Positions 1-6,758 of a stretch of DNA of 52,147 nt are shown piece after piece. The DNA is taken from contig JAZNVL010000046.1 in NCBI GenBank assembly GCA_045592785.1, positions 1 to 52,147 of the forward strand, given 5' to 3'. The notes beneath the pieces are model-generated. The model did no database searches, was not told the DNA's origin, and saw nothing but the letters and a program-made list of their open reading frames with translations. The stretch comes from RGIG8244 sp045592785. GTDB lineage: Bacteria; Verrucomicrobiota; Lentisphaeria; Victivallales; UBA1829. Positions within the stretch are counted from its first letter, which is position 1. Each line of letters begins with the position of its first letter. Both the position numbers and the translations under genes were made by a program.

Positions 1-133
1 CAGACCGGGATTTTGCTATTGCCTTCTTTCAGATTCCACCTCACGATGGACACCCTTGGCTTTCGCTAACAGTTCCTACTGACAAGCCTGTATCGGACTT
101 TCACCGACGAGTCAATGCGCGTGCCGCGCATAC
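1..133 (-). mobile_element. Group II intron (class C), 5' end, partial
   Basis: Read on the minus strand from 133 down to the window edge, the sequence begins GTATGCGCGGCAC and contains the domain I landmarks GGTGAAAGTCC, AACTGTTAGC, AAGGGTGTCC, GGTGGAATCTGAAAGAAG and a final CCCGGTCTG. These are the conserved early blocks of bacterial class C introns, the type known from Oceanobacillus and Bacillus. The rest, including any maturase ORF and the 3' end, lies left of the window. The splice boundary is placed at 133/134 from the GT start. The 5' exon is a terminator hairpin followed by T9 and A, the usual insertion target of class C introns. Whether the intron is complete and active cannot be seen. 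The match is from memory of the family, not from an alignment. Confidence 0.8.
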
Positions 134-134
134 T

Positions 135-168
135 AAAAAAAAACGGGAAAAAAGCTTGCTTTTTCCCG
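135..168 (-). terminator. Rho-independent terminator used as intron target
   Basis: The hairpin arms are 144-155 and 158-168 (GGGAAAAA paired with TTTTTCCC around a short loop). On the minus strand it is followed by nine T residues (135-143), then one base, then the group II intron. No minus-strand gene ends here within the window; the nearest gene to the right runs on the plus strand. The hairpin may be a leftover from the intron's history or terminate antisense transcription. Confidence 0.7.
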
Positions 169-183
169 GTGAAATATTATAGT
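156..183 (+). promoter_or_regulatory. Candidate sigma70-type promoter for the SGNH hydrolase gene
   Basis: TTGCTT (156-161), a 16-bp spacer and TATAGT (178-183) lie upstream of the gene starting at 218. The -35 box sits inside the 3' arm of the terminator hairpin, so the two elements share sequence. Assigned by eye. Confidence 0.4.
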
Positions 184-217
184 ATCTCAAACCATCAAAA
201 CAGAAGGATTTCCGACC

Positions 218-1054
218 ATGAAAATTATGACCATCGGCAACAGCTTCACGGACAGTCTTGCCGCATACTTCCCCAATGTCGTCGCATCCACCGGCAACGA
301 ACTCACTTTTGACCGCGCCAATCACGGCGGATGCGAACTGCATCGTCACTGGGATTACATCGCCAACGAAGAACGGGATGCCGTTTACAGACTTTACAAA
401 GAAGGCACCATGCGGATGCGGGATATGCTGAAACTGGAACCGTGGGATGTCGTCACGATCCAGCAGGCAAGTCATGCCTCCTGGCGGCCGGAAACATTCC
501 ACCCGTTTGCCGAAAATATCGCAGAGGTCGTGAAAAAATACGCCCCGCAGGCAGAACTGGTCATTCAGCAGACCTGGGCTTACCGTGCCGATGATCCCCG
601 GATCATACCTGATGGCGCATGGCAGATTTCACAAACCGGGATGTATGAACGTCTGACAGAAAATTACCGGGCTCTCGCAAAAGAACTGGGATGCCGTATC
701 ATCCCCACCGGATACGCAGTACAGCTCTCCCGTCAGGCGGAAGAAAAACCCTTTGTCAATTACGATCCGGCACTGCTGGAAACATTGCGCTGGCCCGACC
801 TGCCGCCGCAGTCCGGCGATGTTGTGGGACAGTGCGGATGGCGGAAAGATCCCGCCACAGGCAAAATGACGATCTGGCGTGACTGCATTCATTTGAACCA
901 GAGAGGACAATACATGCAGGCATGTGTGTGGTATGCAAAACTTTACGGCAGACCGACAAGCGACATCACCTACATTCCGGAAATCATCGGGGACGAAGAT
1001 GCGGCATTTCTCCGCGGCATTGCGCAGAAGGCGGTGGATGAATTTCAAGCGTAA
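218..1054 (+). CDS. SGNH/GDSL-like hydrolase family protein (DUF4886-like)
   Basis: A 278-aa protein without a signal peptide. The N-terminus MKIMTIGNSFTDS gives the block I Ser of SGNH hydrolases (G-N-S-F), NHGGC near residue 35 resembles the oxyanion-hole block, and DCIHLNQRGQYMQ near residue 227 supplies the Asp-x-x-His pair of block V. The layout matches the DUF4886-like branch that is frequent beside carbohydrate genes in Bacteroidetes and PVC bacteria. Such proteins are thought to be esterases or deacetylases, but the substrate here is unknown. AGAAGGA precedes the ATG at a normal distance. It appears monocistronic: a new promoter follows directly. Confidence 0.7.
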   Translation: MKIMTIGNSFTDSLAAYFPNVVASTGNELTFDRANHGGCELHRHWDYIANEERDAVYRLYKEGTMRMRDMLKLEPWDVVTIQQASHASWRPETFHPFAENIAEVVKKYAPQAELVIQQTWAYRADDPRIIPDGAWQISQTGMYERLTENYRALAKELGCRIIPTGYAVQLSRQAEEKPFVNYDPALLETLRWPDLPPQSGDVVGQCGWRKDPATGKMTIWRDCIHLNQRGQYMQACVWYAKLYGRPTSDITYIPEIIGDEDAAFLRGIAQKAVDEFQA

Positions 1055-1078
1055 GGAAAAGAAAAACGGAATTGTTTC

Positions 1079-1106
1079 TTGACTTTTCCGTTTTCTGTAT
1101 TATATT
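1079..1106 (+). promoter_or_regulatory. Promoter of the small lipoprotein gene
   Basis: TTGACT (1079-1084), a 16-bp spacer and TATATT (1101-1106) precede the gene at 1155. An A/T-rich inverted repeat (1061-1071 with 1086-1095) overlaps the -35 region and may act as a weak terminator for the upstream gene. Confidence 0.65.
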
Positions 1107-1154
1107 AATAGAAAATCACATTGTATTCAAACTCATAACAGATCGGAGATTCTT

Positions 1155-1562
1155 ATGATCCTGAAAAAATTCATGTTGGCTGCGGCCGGCGTTGCCGCCG
1201 CTCTCGCATTGGCTGGCTGCTCTTCTTTCACAGCCGCGGATAACCTCAATAACGTGCAGATCGCACCCAAAAGTTCTCCGGATACCTATCAGGCTCATAT
1301 CCATGCCGAAGTCTGGGGGATCTACCTCATGGGCGTCATTCCGGTCTTCACCGGAAGCACGGTTTCTCCCGGCCGCTGCGCAGTCTTCGAAGATACTGTG
1401 AACATCCCCAGTACCATCGGTATGACCACAAAACTGACCAAAGCCCGCATGAATACGGAAAAAATTTACGACCTGCAGTCCGAAACAACCAGTACCTGGC
1501 TTTCTCCCACGATCCTTTTCTGGTATAAAGCAGTACAGGTCAGCGGAAATATCTCCCGCTGA
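1155..1562 (+). CDS. Small lipoprotein of unknown function
   Basis: A 135-aa protein with a lipoprotein signal peptide: a Lys pair, a hydrophobic Ala/Leu stretch and the lipobox LAGC, with the acylated Cys at residue 22. The mature part is about 113 residues, with hydrophobic strands such as VWGIYLMGVIPVF and no motif I can assign. It has its own promoter and is followed 21 bp downstream by a strong terminator. Probably an envelope protein. No function is claimed. Confidence 0.75.
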   Translation: MILKKFMLAAAGVAAALALAGCSSFTAADNLNNVQIAPKSSPDTYQAHIHAEVWGIYLMGVIPVFTGSTVSPGRCAVFEDTVNIPSTIGMTTKLTKARMNTEKIYDLQSETTSTWLSPTILFWYKAVQVSGNISR

Positions 1563-1583
1563 GAATTTTATTATCGTAAAAAC

Positions 1584-1625
1584 ACCGCGCCGCTGGGGTT
1601 CCCCGTTACAACGGCGCGGTTTTCA
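1584..1625 (+). terminator. Rho-independent terminator or attenuator
   Basis: A perfect 9-bp GC-rich stem (ACCGCGCCG at 1584-1592, CGGCGCGGT at 1612-1620) is followed by TTTTC. It sits between the lipoprotein gene and the next gene, whose ribosome binding site starts only 14 bp further on. Confidence 0.8.
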
Positions 1626-1648
1626 TATCCTGACACTTGGAGGTCATA

Positions 1649-2347
1649 ATGACAGCACAGCAGCATGAAAGCATATCCGTCCTGGAACGGGCGAAGCGTG
1701 CTTTTATGAATATGACCTCGCCTGCCGGATACGGCGCAGACAACCGGCTGTTCAGCTCTATCCACATGGTGAATATTCCGCCGATCCTGGCAAGAGTGAC
1801 CGCAGCATACGAACGTCTTTATGCCTTGACTGCCGGGGACAGCGGTGTGAATTATGCGGACGGAGAAGATGCGGCAGATACCGTATACCGCGGGATACAT
1901 GATCTGACCAGGATCTGCAATACCAATCTTCACGAAGCGCAACTTCTCGCCCAAAGAGCAGAGAAAAAACTGCCCTGGGGTGATTTGCCGTTGTACTTCT
2001 CCCGTCTGGAACAGATCTCGGCATCCCTGCTCCTCCTGGCATCCTGTCACACCACGGTCGTCAAGACGCAACAGGATTCCGCATTCGGAACCATGCTCAA
2101 ACGTACCGAGGTCTCCGGAGAAGTGCCGGAAATGATCCTGGCAGAACAGGAAATGAAGTTGTATCATCTGATCCGTGACTTTGTGCGTGAAAATCACAGT
2201 TACGTCACAAAACAGCGGATCCGGTTCCGGAATCTGCTCCCTCATAAAGAGCTGGAACGGTACATGAAAGCCTATGAGGAATTCGTCAAAGTTTATGCAT
2301 CTACGGGTGCCGTTGAAACACCCCGGAAGGAAGAAAAAGTATCATGA
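1649..2347 (+). CDS. Hypothetical helical protein upstream of prmA
   Basis: A 232-aa soluble protein, apparently mostly alpha-helical, with long charged segments, no signal peptide and no transmembrane helix. I do not recognise a family. The ATG at 1649 was chosen because GGAGG lies 5 bp upstream (1639-1643); the in-frame TTG at 1637 would overlap that site. Its last codons overlap the prmA start in an ATGA arrangement, so the two are probably translationally coupled. No promoter is visible between the preceding terminator and this gene. Confidence 0.75.
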   Translation: MTAQQHESISVLERAKRAFMNMTSPAGYGADNRLFSSIHMVNIPPILARVTAAYERLYALTAGDSGVNYADGEDAADTVYRGIHDLTRICNTNLHEAQLLAQRAEKKLPWGDLPLYFSRLEQISASLLLLASCHTTVVKTQQDSAFGTMLKRTEVSGEVPEMILAEQEMKLYHLIRDFVRENHSYVTKQRIRFRNLLPHKELERYMKAYEEFVKVYASTGAVETPRKEEKVS

Positions 2348-3240
2348 TCGCTGATGTTTTGTATTGTGTGAGTTTCAAAGATGAATCCGATGGAAACGGG
2401 TCCGGCGCAGAGTTCCTTTCCGCTTTTGATTACAATTTGAGTACCTGGAAAGATGAGGAAACCGGAGCGATCCGCCAGACCTTGTATTTCCTTACGGAAG
2501 CAGAAGCCGATGAAGCAATGAAATTTGTTCAGGAAAATGCTCCCGAATGGCAGACATTCGGAATCGTTTTCTCCGATTTCATCCGGGCGGATCTCCCCAA
2601 AGAAAACTGGGCGGAAGTCTGGAAGATCCATTTCAAACCGCTTGAAATCTCCGATCGGCTGATGGTGCGTCCCAGCTGGGAGGAAGTACCGGGAAAACCG
2701 GGGCAGATCCAGCTGATCCTGGATCCCGGCATGAGTTTCGGCACCGGACAACATGCCACCACAAAGTTCTGTCTCGGCGCCATCGATGATTTTCTGAAAG
2801 AAGCCGGCAGACCGCTGACCGTACTGGATGCAGGGTCCGGATCCGGCATCCTCGCCATTGCCGCCGCCCTGCTTGGCTGTGCAAGACCGGTCCACGCATT
2901 CGATATCGACCCGGATACCATCCCGGTGGCAGAAGAAAATACGAAACGGAACGGGTTATCCACTGCGGACATTATTTATTCTGTCTCTGCGCTGGATGAT
3001 TATGCGACAGAAGTGCAATACGATATTGTAGCAGCAAATATCCTTTCCTCCGCCCTGATCGCCGGACGGGAGAAACTGCTTTCCCTTACGAAACCGGGGG
3101 GATACCTTGTGCTTGCGGGTATTCTTGCTGCAGAATATGACCGTGTGAAAGCCGCATTTGAAGAACTGGGCTGTCGTGAACTGAAAACGATCCAGGAAAA
3201 GGAATGGCGCGGCGGCGCATTCCGCGTACCGGGGAATTGA
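2344..3240 (+). CDS. prmA: Ribosomal protein L11 methyltransferase
   Basis: A 298-aa SAM-dependent methyltransferase that would methylate ribosomal protein L11. The central block has the PrmA signature MSFGTGQHATT, followed by the SAM-binding motif VLDAGSGSGILAIAAALLG and the late motif VAANIL, in the family order. Length matches bacterial PrmA (about 290-310 aa). The N-terminal 110 residues form the variable substrate-recognition domain. The start overlaps the preceding stop by 4 bp, and the rsmD start follows after one base, so orf-prmA-rsmD reads as one operon. Confidence 0.9.
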   Translation: MIADVLYCVSFKDESDGNGSGAEFLSAFDYNLSTWKDEETGAIRQTLYFLTEAEADEAMKFVQENAPEWQTFGIVFSDFIRADLPKENWAEVWKIHFKPLEISDRLMVRPSWEEVPGKPGQIQLILDPGMSFGTGQHATTKFCLGAIDDFLKEAGRPLTVLDAGSGSGILAIAAALLGCARPVHAFDIDPDTIPVAEENTKRNGLSTADIIYSVSALDDYATEVQYDIVAANILSSALIAGREKLLSLTKPGGYLVLAGILAAEYDRVKAAFEELGCRELKTIQEKEWRGGAFRVPGN

Positions 3241-3241
3241 T

Positions 3242-3808
3242 ATGGAGATCACAGCCGGGATCTTACGGGGGATGACACTTCTTTCACCGGAAAGTTCTGC
3301 GCCGGTACGCCCCACATCGGTCCGGGCGCGTCAGGCATTTTTTGACAGTCTCGGCGATTTATCCGGACTTGTTTTTGCGGATCTGTGTGCGGGAAGCGGC
3401 GCGATGGGGTTGGAGGCGGCGAGCCGCGGCGCATCAGAAATATGTTTTGCTGAAAAGGACCCGAAATCCCTGCATGTGATCCACCGGAATATCGCAAAAG
3501 CAGAGAAACGGATCCCCGATATACAATATAGTATAATAGAAGGAACACTGCCGGACTCCTGCAAGCGATTGGTCCGGACGACGGAACCGGATATTATTTT
3601 TGCGGATCCGCCGTATGCGGAATCTGCGGAACTGCTGACCGCGTTATGCAGCGATGCGGATTTTACCGGATGGGCAAGAGGCGGAAAGTTGTTCTGGGAG
3701 TTTCCGCCGGATGGATGTTCGCCATTAAAACCACCGCCATCGCCGTGGAAAATTTCACAAATTCGGACATTTGGTGCGGTCAGGTTCCTCATTTTGGAGG
3801 TTTTTTAA
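3242..3808 (+). CDS. rsmD: 16S rRNA (guanine966-N2)-methyltransferase
   Basis: A 188-aa RsmD-family enzyme. The N-terminal ITAGILRG, RPTSVRARQAFFDSL, the SAM motif FADLCAGSGAMGLEAASRGA and the catalytic FADPPY of N6/N2 methyltransferases occur in the expected order and spacing. Length agrees with RsmD (about 185-200 aa). It begins one base after prmA ends, making two ribosome-modifying methyltransferases in one unit. No clear terminator follows before the next promoter at 3850. Confidence 0.88.
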   Translation: MEITAGILRGMTLLSPESSAPVRPTSVRARQAFFDSLGDLSGLVFADLCAGSGAMGLEAASRGASEICFAEKDPKSLHVIHRNIAKAEKRIPDIQYSIIEGTLPDSCKRLVRTTEPDIIFADPPYAESAELLTALCSDADFTGWARGGKLFWEFPPDGCSPLKPPPSPWKISQIRTFGAVRFLILEVF

Positions 3809-3849
3809 GAAAAAAATGAAAAAAAATGCAGAAAAATGCCACTAATGAT

Positions 3850-3878
3850 TTGACTTATCGGTTTTGGCATTGTATTTT
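3850..3878 (+). promoter_or_regulatory. Promoter of the coiled-coil membrane protein gene
   Basis: TTGACT (3850-3855), a 17-bp spacer and TATTTT (3873-3878) lie 53 bp before the ATG at 3931. Confidence 0.65.
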
Positions 3879-3930
3879 ACAGAAGGTTTTTTACATTAAT
3901 AGAACTTTTTTGAGATAACAGGAGAAATAG

Positions 3931-5460
3931 ATGAAAGTAGCAAGCCGTATTTTGAACATTCTGGTGCTGATCGCTGCAATCGGTGCAGCCGTATGTGCGT
4001 ATATTCTTTTCGAAAAACGTGAACAGATCACGCTGGGCAGACAATACATGGCGCAATCGGTCGTCAAAACAGTCAGAACGATCGATCCGGAAGTCAAGAT
4101 CTCTGCGGACCAGATGTCCATCAAAAAACCTGCTGCTGACCTGAAAGCTCCTCTGACCGTTCTGGAAAACAATGCAAAAAAGATCGTGGAACAGCGTAAC
4201 CGGATCGCGCAAGCGGTTGCCGATATGACAAACGGGATCCTGGAACTCCAGGGCGATAATGCAAAGACCGAAAAAGATTTCACTCCCTATAAAGCCACCG
4301 AAGAACTGAATAAAGCCGTGCAGGATGTCCTCGCACGCGGACAGTATTACACCGAACGGAATCAGAAAGTTCAGCAGGGCTTGAATAAAGTGATCAGCGC
4401 ACTCAATGGCGATCTTGTTCCTGCGGATGACTTCACTTATGCCGGTGACCCGGACAATTCCAAGGTGGAAAGCCATCTCAACAATCTGGCGGAACGCGCT
4501 GGCAAGTATGTGAAACGTCATGACGAACTGACCAAACATGCTTCCAATGTTGCAACGATCCTGGAACTGGAAAACAATCCTTCCCTCCACTACAATCTGG
4601 ATGACACCGCATTTGCAGAAGCGGTCAAAACCCACATTGAAGGGGTGAACGCATTCGCAGAAGAAAAGAAGAAACTGGAAGCCCGGGTGAAAGAACTGGA
4701 AGAACAGAACAAGAAACTGGAAAAGAAAGTCAGCGATCTGGAAAAGAGACTGAAACGGTACAAAGATATCGAAAAACAGCTGGCTGATGCCAATAAAGAA
4801 ATCGAACGTTTGAAAGACATCATCGACCCGTCCTGGCGTAATCAGGTGGGTGCGAACGCCAAGGCTGGTGCTGCACAAATCGACACAGCTCTCCTGCGCA
4901 AACTGGTCGGCAAGGTCACATTTATCAATGAAAAATACGGCTTCGTTGAAATCGACCTGGGCAAAGCCAATACCGTTCAGGATAAGAAGATCGACGTGAA
5001 TACCGGCAAACAGGTTTCCGTGGATAAGGTGATCGGCATTCCTGCGGATGGTATCATGACTGTTGCGACCTCGCTGGATCCCAACACCGCAAATTATGTT
5101 GCACGCGTACTCATCGTCAAAGTCGGCGATAAATCCTCCATTGCAAATATCATCCCGATGCCCGGTGCGGCAGCACCGAAGGTGGGTGATGTGGTCTTCT
5201 TCTCGGAATCTGACATGGTGCAGATGAGAGCGATCCGCGAAATCGCGGCGAAGAAGGCAGCGGATGCCGCCGCTCTGGAAAAAGCAAAAGCCGAAGAAGC
5301 GGCTGCACTCGCGGAAGAAAAAGAAGCTCTTTCCAGTGATGTTGATGATAAAGACATCGACGAAGATCTGGAAGAATCGGAAGAAGAAAAAGAAGAATCC
5401 GATGACGAAGAGTCTGACGATGAAGATTTCGACGACGAAGATCTGGATGACGAAGAATAA
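3931..5460 (+). CDS. Membrane-anchored coiled-coil protein with acidic tail, unknown function
   Basis: A 509-aa protein. Residues about 10-28 form one transmembrane helix or uncleaved signal (ILVLIAAIGAAVCAYILF). A helical region follows, then a strong Lys/Glu-rich heptad coiled coil at about residues 230-290. Next comes a globular part of about 150 residues containing VGKVTFINEKYGFVEIDLG and a Val/Ile-rich beta segment. The end is Ala/Glu-rich and then a tail of almost only Glu, Asp and Ser. GGAGA precedes the ATG. The layout suggests a periplasmic or surface structural protein; I do not recognise a family. It starts a unit with two tiny genes and a lipid A acyltransferase. Confidence 0.8.
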   Translation: MKVASRILNILVLIAAIGAAVCAYILFEKREQITLGRQYMAQSVVKTVRTIDPEVKISADQMSIKKPAADLKAPLTVLENNAKKIVEQRNRIAQAVADMTNGILELQGDNAKTEKDFTPYKATEELNKAVQDVLARGQYYTERNQKVQQGLNKVISALNGDLVPADDFTYAGDPDNSKVESHLNNLAERAGKYVKRHDELTKHASNVATILELENNPSLHYNLDDTAFAEAVKTHIEGVNAFAEEKKKLEARVKELEEQNKKLEKKVSDLEKRLKRYKDIEKQLADANKEIERLKDIIDPSWRNQVGANAKAGAAQIDTALLRKLVGKVTFINEKYGFVEIDLGKANTVQDKKIDVNTGKQVSVDKVIGIPADGIMTVATSLDPNTANYVARVLIVKVGDKSSIANIIPMPGAAAPKVGDVVFFSESDMVQMRAIREIAAKKAADAAALEKAKAEEAAALAEEKEALSSDVDDKDIDEDLEESEEEKEESDDEESDDEDFDDEDLDDEE

Positions 5461-5472
5461 GGAGCTTGAATC

Positions 5473-5580
5473 ATGTTTTCCTCTCCCGTTTTTCTCACAA
5501 CAACCATAGTTTCGCTTCTGGCACTCATAGCCTCCATCGTCTTCCAGTTGCTGGAAATGAAAGCATATATGCTTTTTTGA
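5473..5580 (+). CDS. Candidate 35-aa single-helix membrane microprotein
   Basis: The reading frame ATG (5473) to TGA (5580) encodes 35 residues beginning MFSSPVFLTTTIVSLLALI and ending KAYMLF: one hydrophobic helix with short flanks. GGAG lies 8 bp upstream of the ATG, directly at the stop of the coiled-coil gene, and the lipoprotein gene follows 20 bp later. Position, ribosome binding site and hydrophobicity support a real gene, but no homolog is known to me and the frame is short. Confidence 0.5.
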   Translation: MFSSPVFLTTTIVSLLALIASIVFQLLEMKAYMLF

Positions 5581-5600
5581 TCCCCTGCGGAGGATCGTCG

Positions 5601-5759
5601 ATGCGGAGACTCCTATTGTTGCTTGCCGCCTGTGTATGCTGTATACTTCTCGCGGCCTGTGAAACCACGCAAGGCGCATCACGCCGTTACAGCACGCGTC
5701 CCTTCAATTCACCGGCGGGTTGGGAAACCAATCCGTATGGTGGGCAATTCCAGAATTAA
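5601..5759 (+). CDS. 52-aa lipoprotein
   Basis: The frame from ATG 5601 encodes MRRLLLLLAACVCCILLAAC, a classic lipoprotein signal ending in the lipobox LAAC. About 33 mature residues follow, rich in Gly, Asn, Ser and aromatics. GCGGAGGA (5587-5594) is well placed before this ATG; longer in-frame starts lack a ribosome binding site. It resembles the very small lipoproteins that act as envelope anchors or entericidin-like peptides, but no function can be assigned. Confidence 0.65.
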   Translation: MRRLLLLLAACVCCILLAACETTQGASRRYSTRPFNSPAGWETNPYGGQFQN

Positions 5760-5774
5760 GATGAGGGAAGGATA

Positions 5775-6752
5775 TTGAAAGAGTTGTTTGCCAATATTGC
5801 ATACATCCTGATCATGATCCCGGTCAAACTGATCGGTCTGATCCCCCGCTGGTGTCACCGTTGCATTGCCTTTCTGTTCAGTCGTGTCATGTATCTGATC
5901 CCGCAAATGGGCGGACTGGTCAGGATGAATCTCAAAAGTGCATTCCCGGAAAAAACAGAAAAGGAACGGAATCGCATTGCCGTCAAGAGTCTGGAACATC
6001 TCATCCTTACCGCATTGGAACTTTTATGGTCCCGCGGCAAAACCCGGAAGATCATGGATGAACTGATCGTTTCGGAACCGTATTCCACGGAAAGCGCGGA
6101 ACGGGTCCGGCAGTATCCGGTGGATGGCGCATTTTTCATTACGCCTCACCATGGCAACTGGGAATATGCCGGGATGTATATTTCCATGGGCTACGGCTTC
6201 CCGCTGGCGACCGTTGTACACCGTCCCAACAATCCATTGTTGAGCAAACTGATCAATTCCTCCCGTCTTGTGGATGGTGTTGAGATCATTTATGCGCGTG
6301 GTGCAGCACTTTCCATGGCGCACGCATTACGCAAAGGGAAATCGGTGGGTATTCTGATCGACCAGAACACGCGGATCCGCAACAATGGAGGTTTCGTCAA
6401 CTTCTTCGGGCTTCCGGTTCCGGTCAGTCTGGTTGCCGCTAATCTGGCACGGAAAGGGAACCGGATCCTGGCGATCGGCTCTGTTGTACGGGAAGGGAAA
6501 AAGTTCAAAGTCATGATGCGTACGCTGTGTGCTTCGGATTATGACAGCGATCTGGAATTGACCCAGGCGATCATGAACATCTCCGAAGAGATGATCCGGG
6601 AATATCCGGAACAGTACTTGTGGATGTATAAGCGGTTCCAGAATATCCCGCCGGATGCGTCCGAAGAATTGAAACGGCGTTATCCGCCCTATGCAAAAGT
6701 GCCGTCCGAACGGTTTTTCAGTATGGCGGCGCACCACGGTACGAAAAAATAA
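5775..6752 (+). CDS. Lipid A biosynthesis acyltransferase (LpxL/HtrB family)
   Basis: A 325-aa inner-membrane acyltransferase of the LpxL/LpxM family, which adds a secondary acyl chain to the lipid A precursor. The N-terminus is hydrophobic. The catalytic H-x4-E motif is HHGNWE near residue 126. GILIDQNTRIRNNGGFVNFFG and YLWMYKRF are further family blocks. Length is typical (about 300-330 aa). The start is taken as TTG at 5775 because GGAAGG precedes it and no upstream in-frame ATG avoids a stop. It ends only 6 bp from the convergent kinase gene. Confidence 0.85.
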   Translation: MKELFANIAYILIMIPVKLIGLIPRWCHRCIAFLFSRVMYLIPQMGGLVRMNLKSAFPEKTEKERNRIAVKSLEHLILTALELLWSRGKTRKIMDELIVSEPYSTESAERVRQYPVDGAFFITPHHGNWEYAGMYISMGYGFPLATVVHRPNNPLLSKLINSSRLVDGVEIIYARGAALSMAHALRKGKSVGILIDQNTRIRNNGGFVNFFGLPVPVSLVAANLARKGNRILAIGSVVREGKKFKVMMRTLCASDYDSDLELTQAIMNISEEMIREYPEQYLWMYKRFQNIPPDASEELKRRYPPYAKVPSERFFSMAAHHGTKK

Positions 6753-6758
6753 ACGGGT

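Noticed and set aside
1637..1648. TTG start for the protein upstream of prmA
   Set aside because: It overlaps the GGAGG ribosome binding site that fits the ATG at 1649.
3877..5682. A 601-aa Phe-rich minus-strand ORF opposite the coiled-coil gene
   Set aside because: The composition is the complement of Glu/Lys codons; no domain or ribosome binding site.
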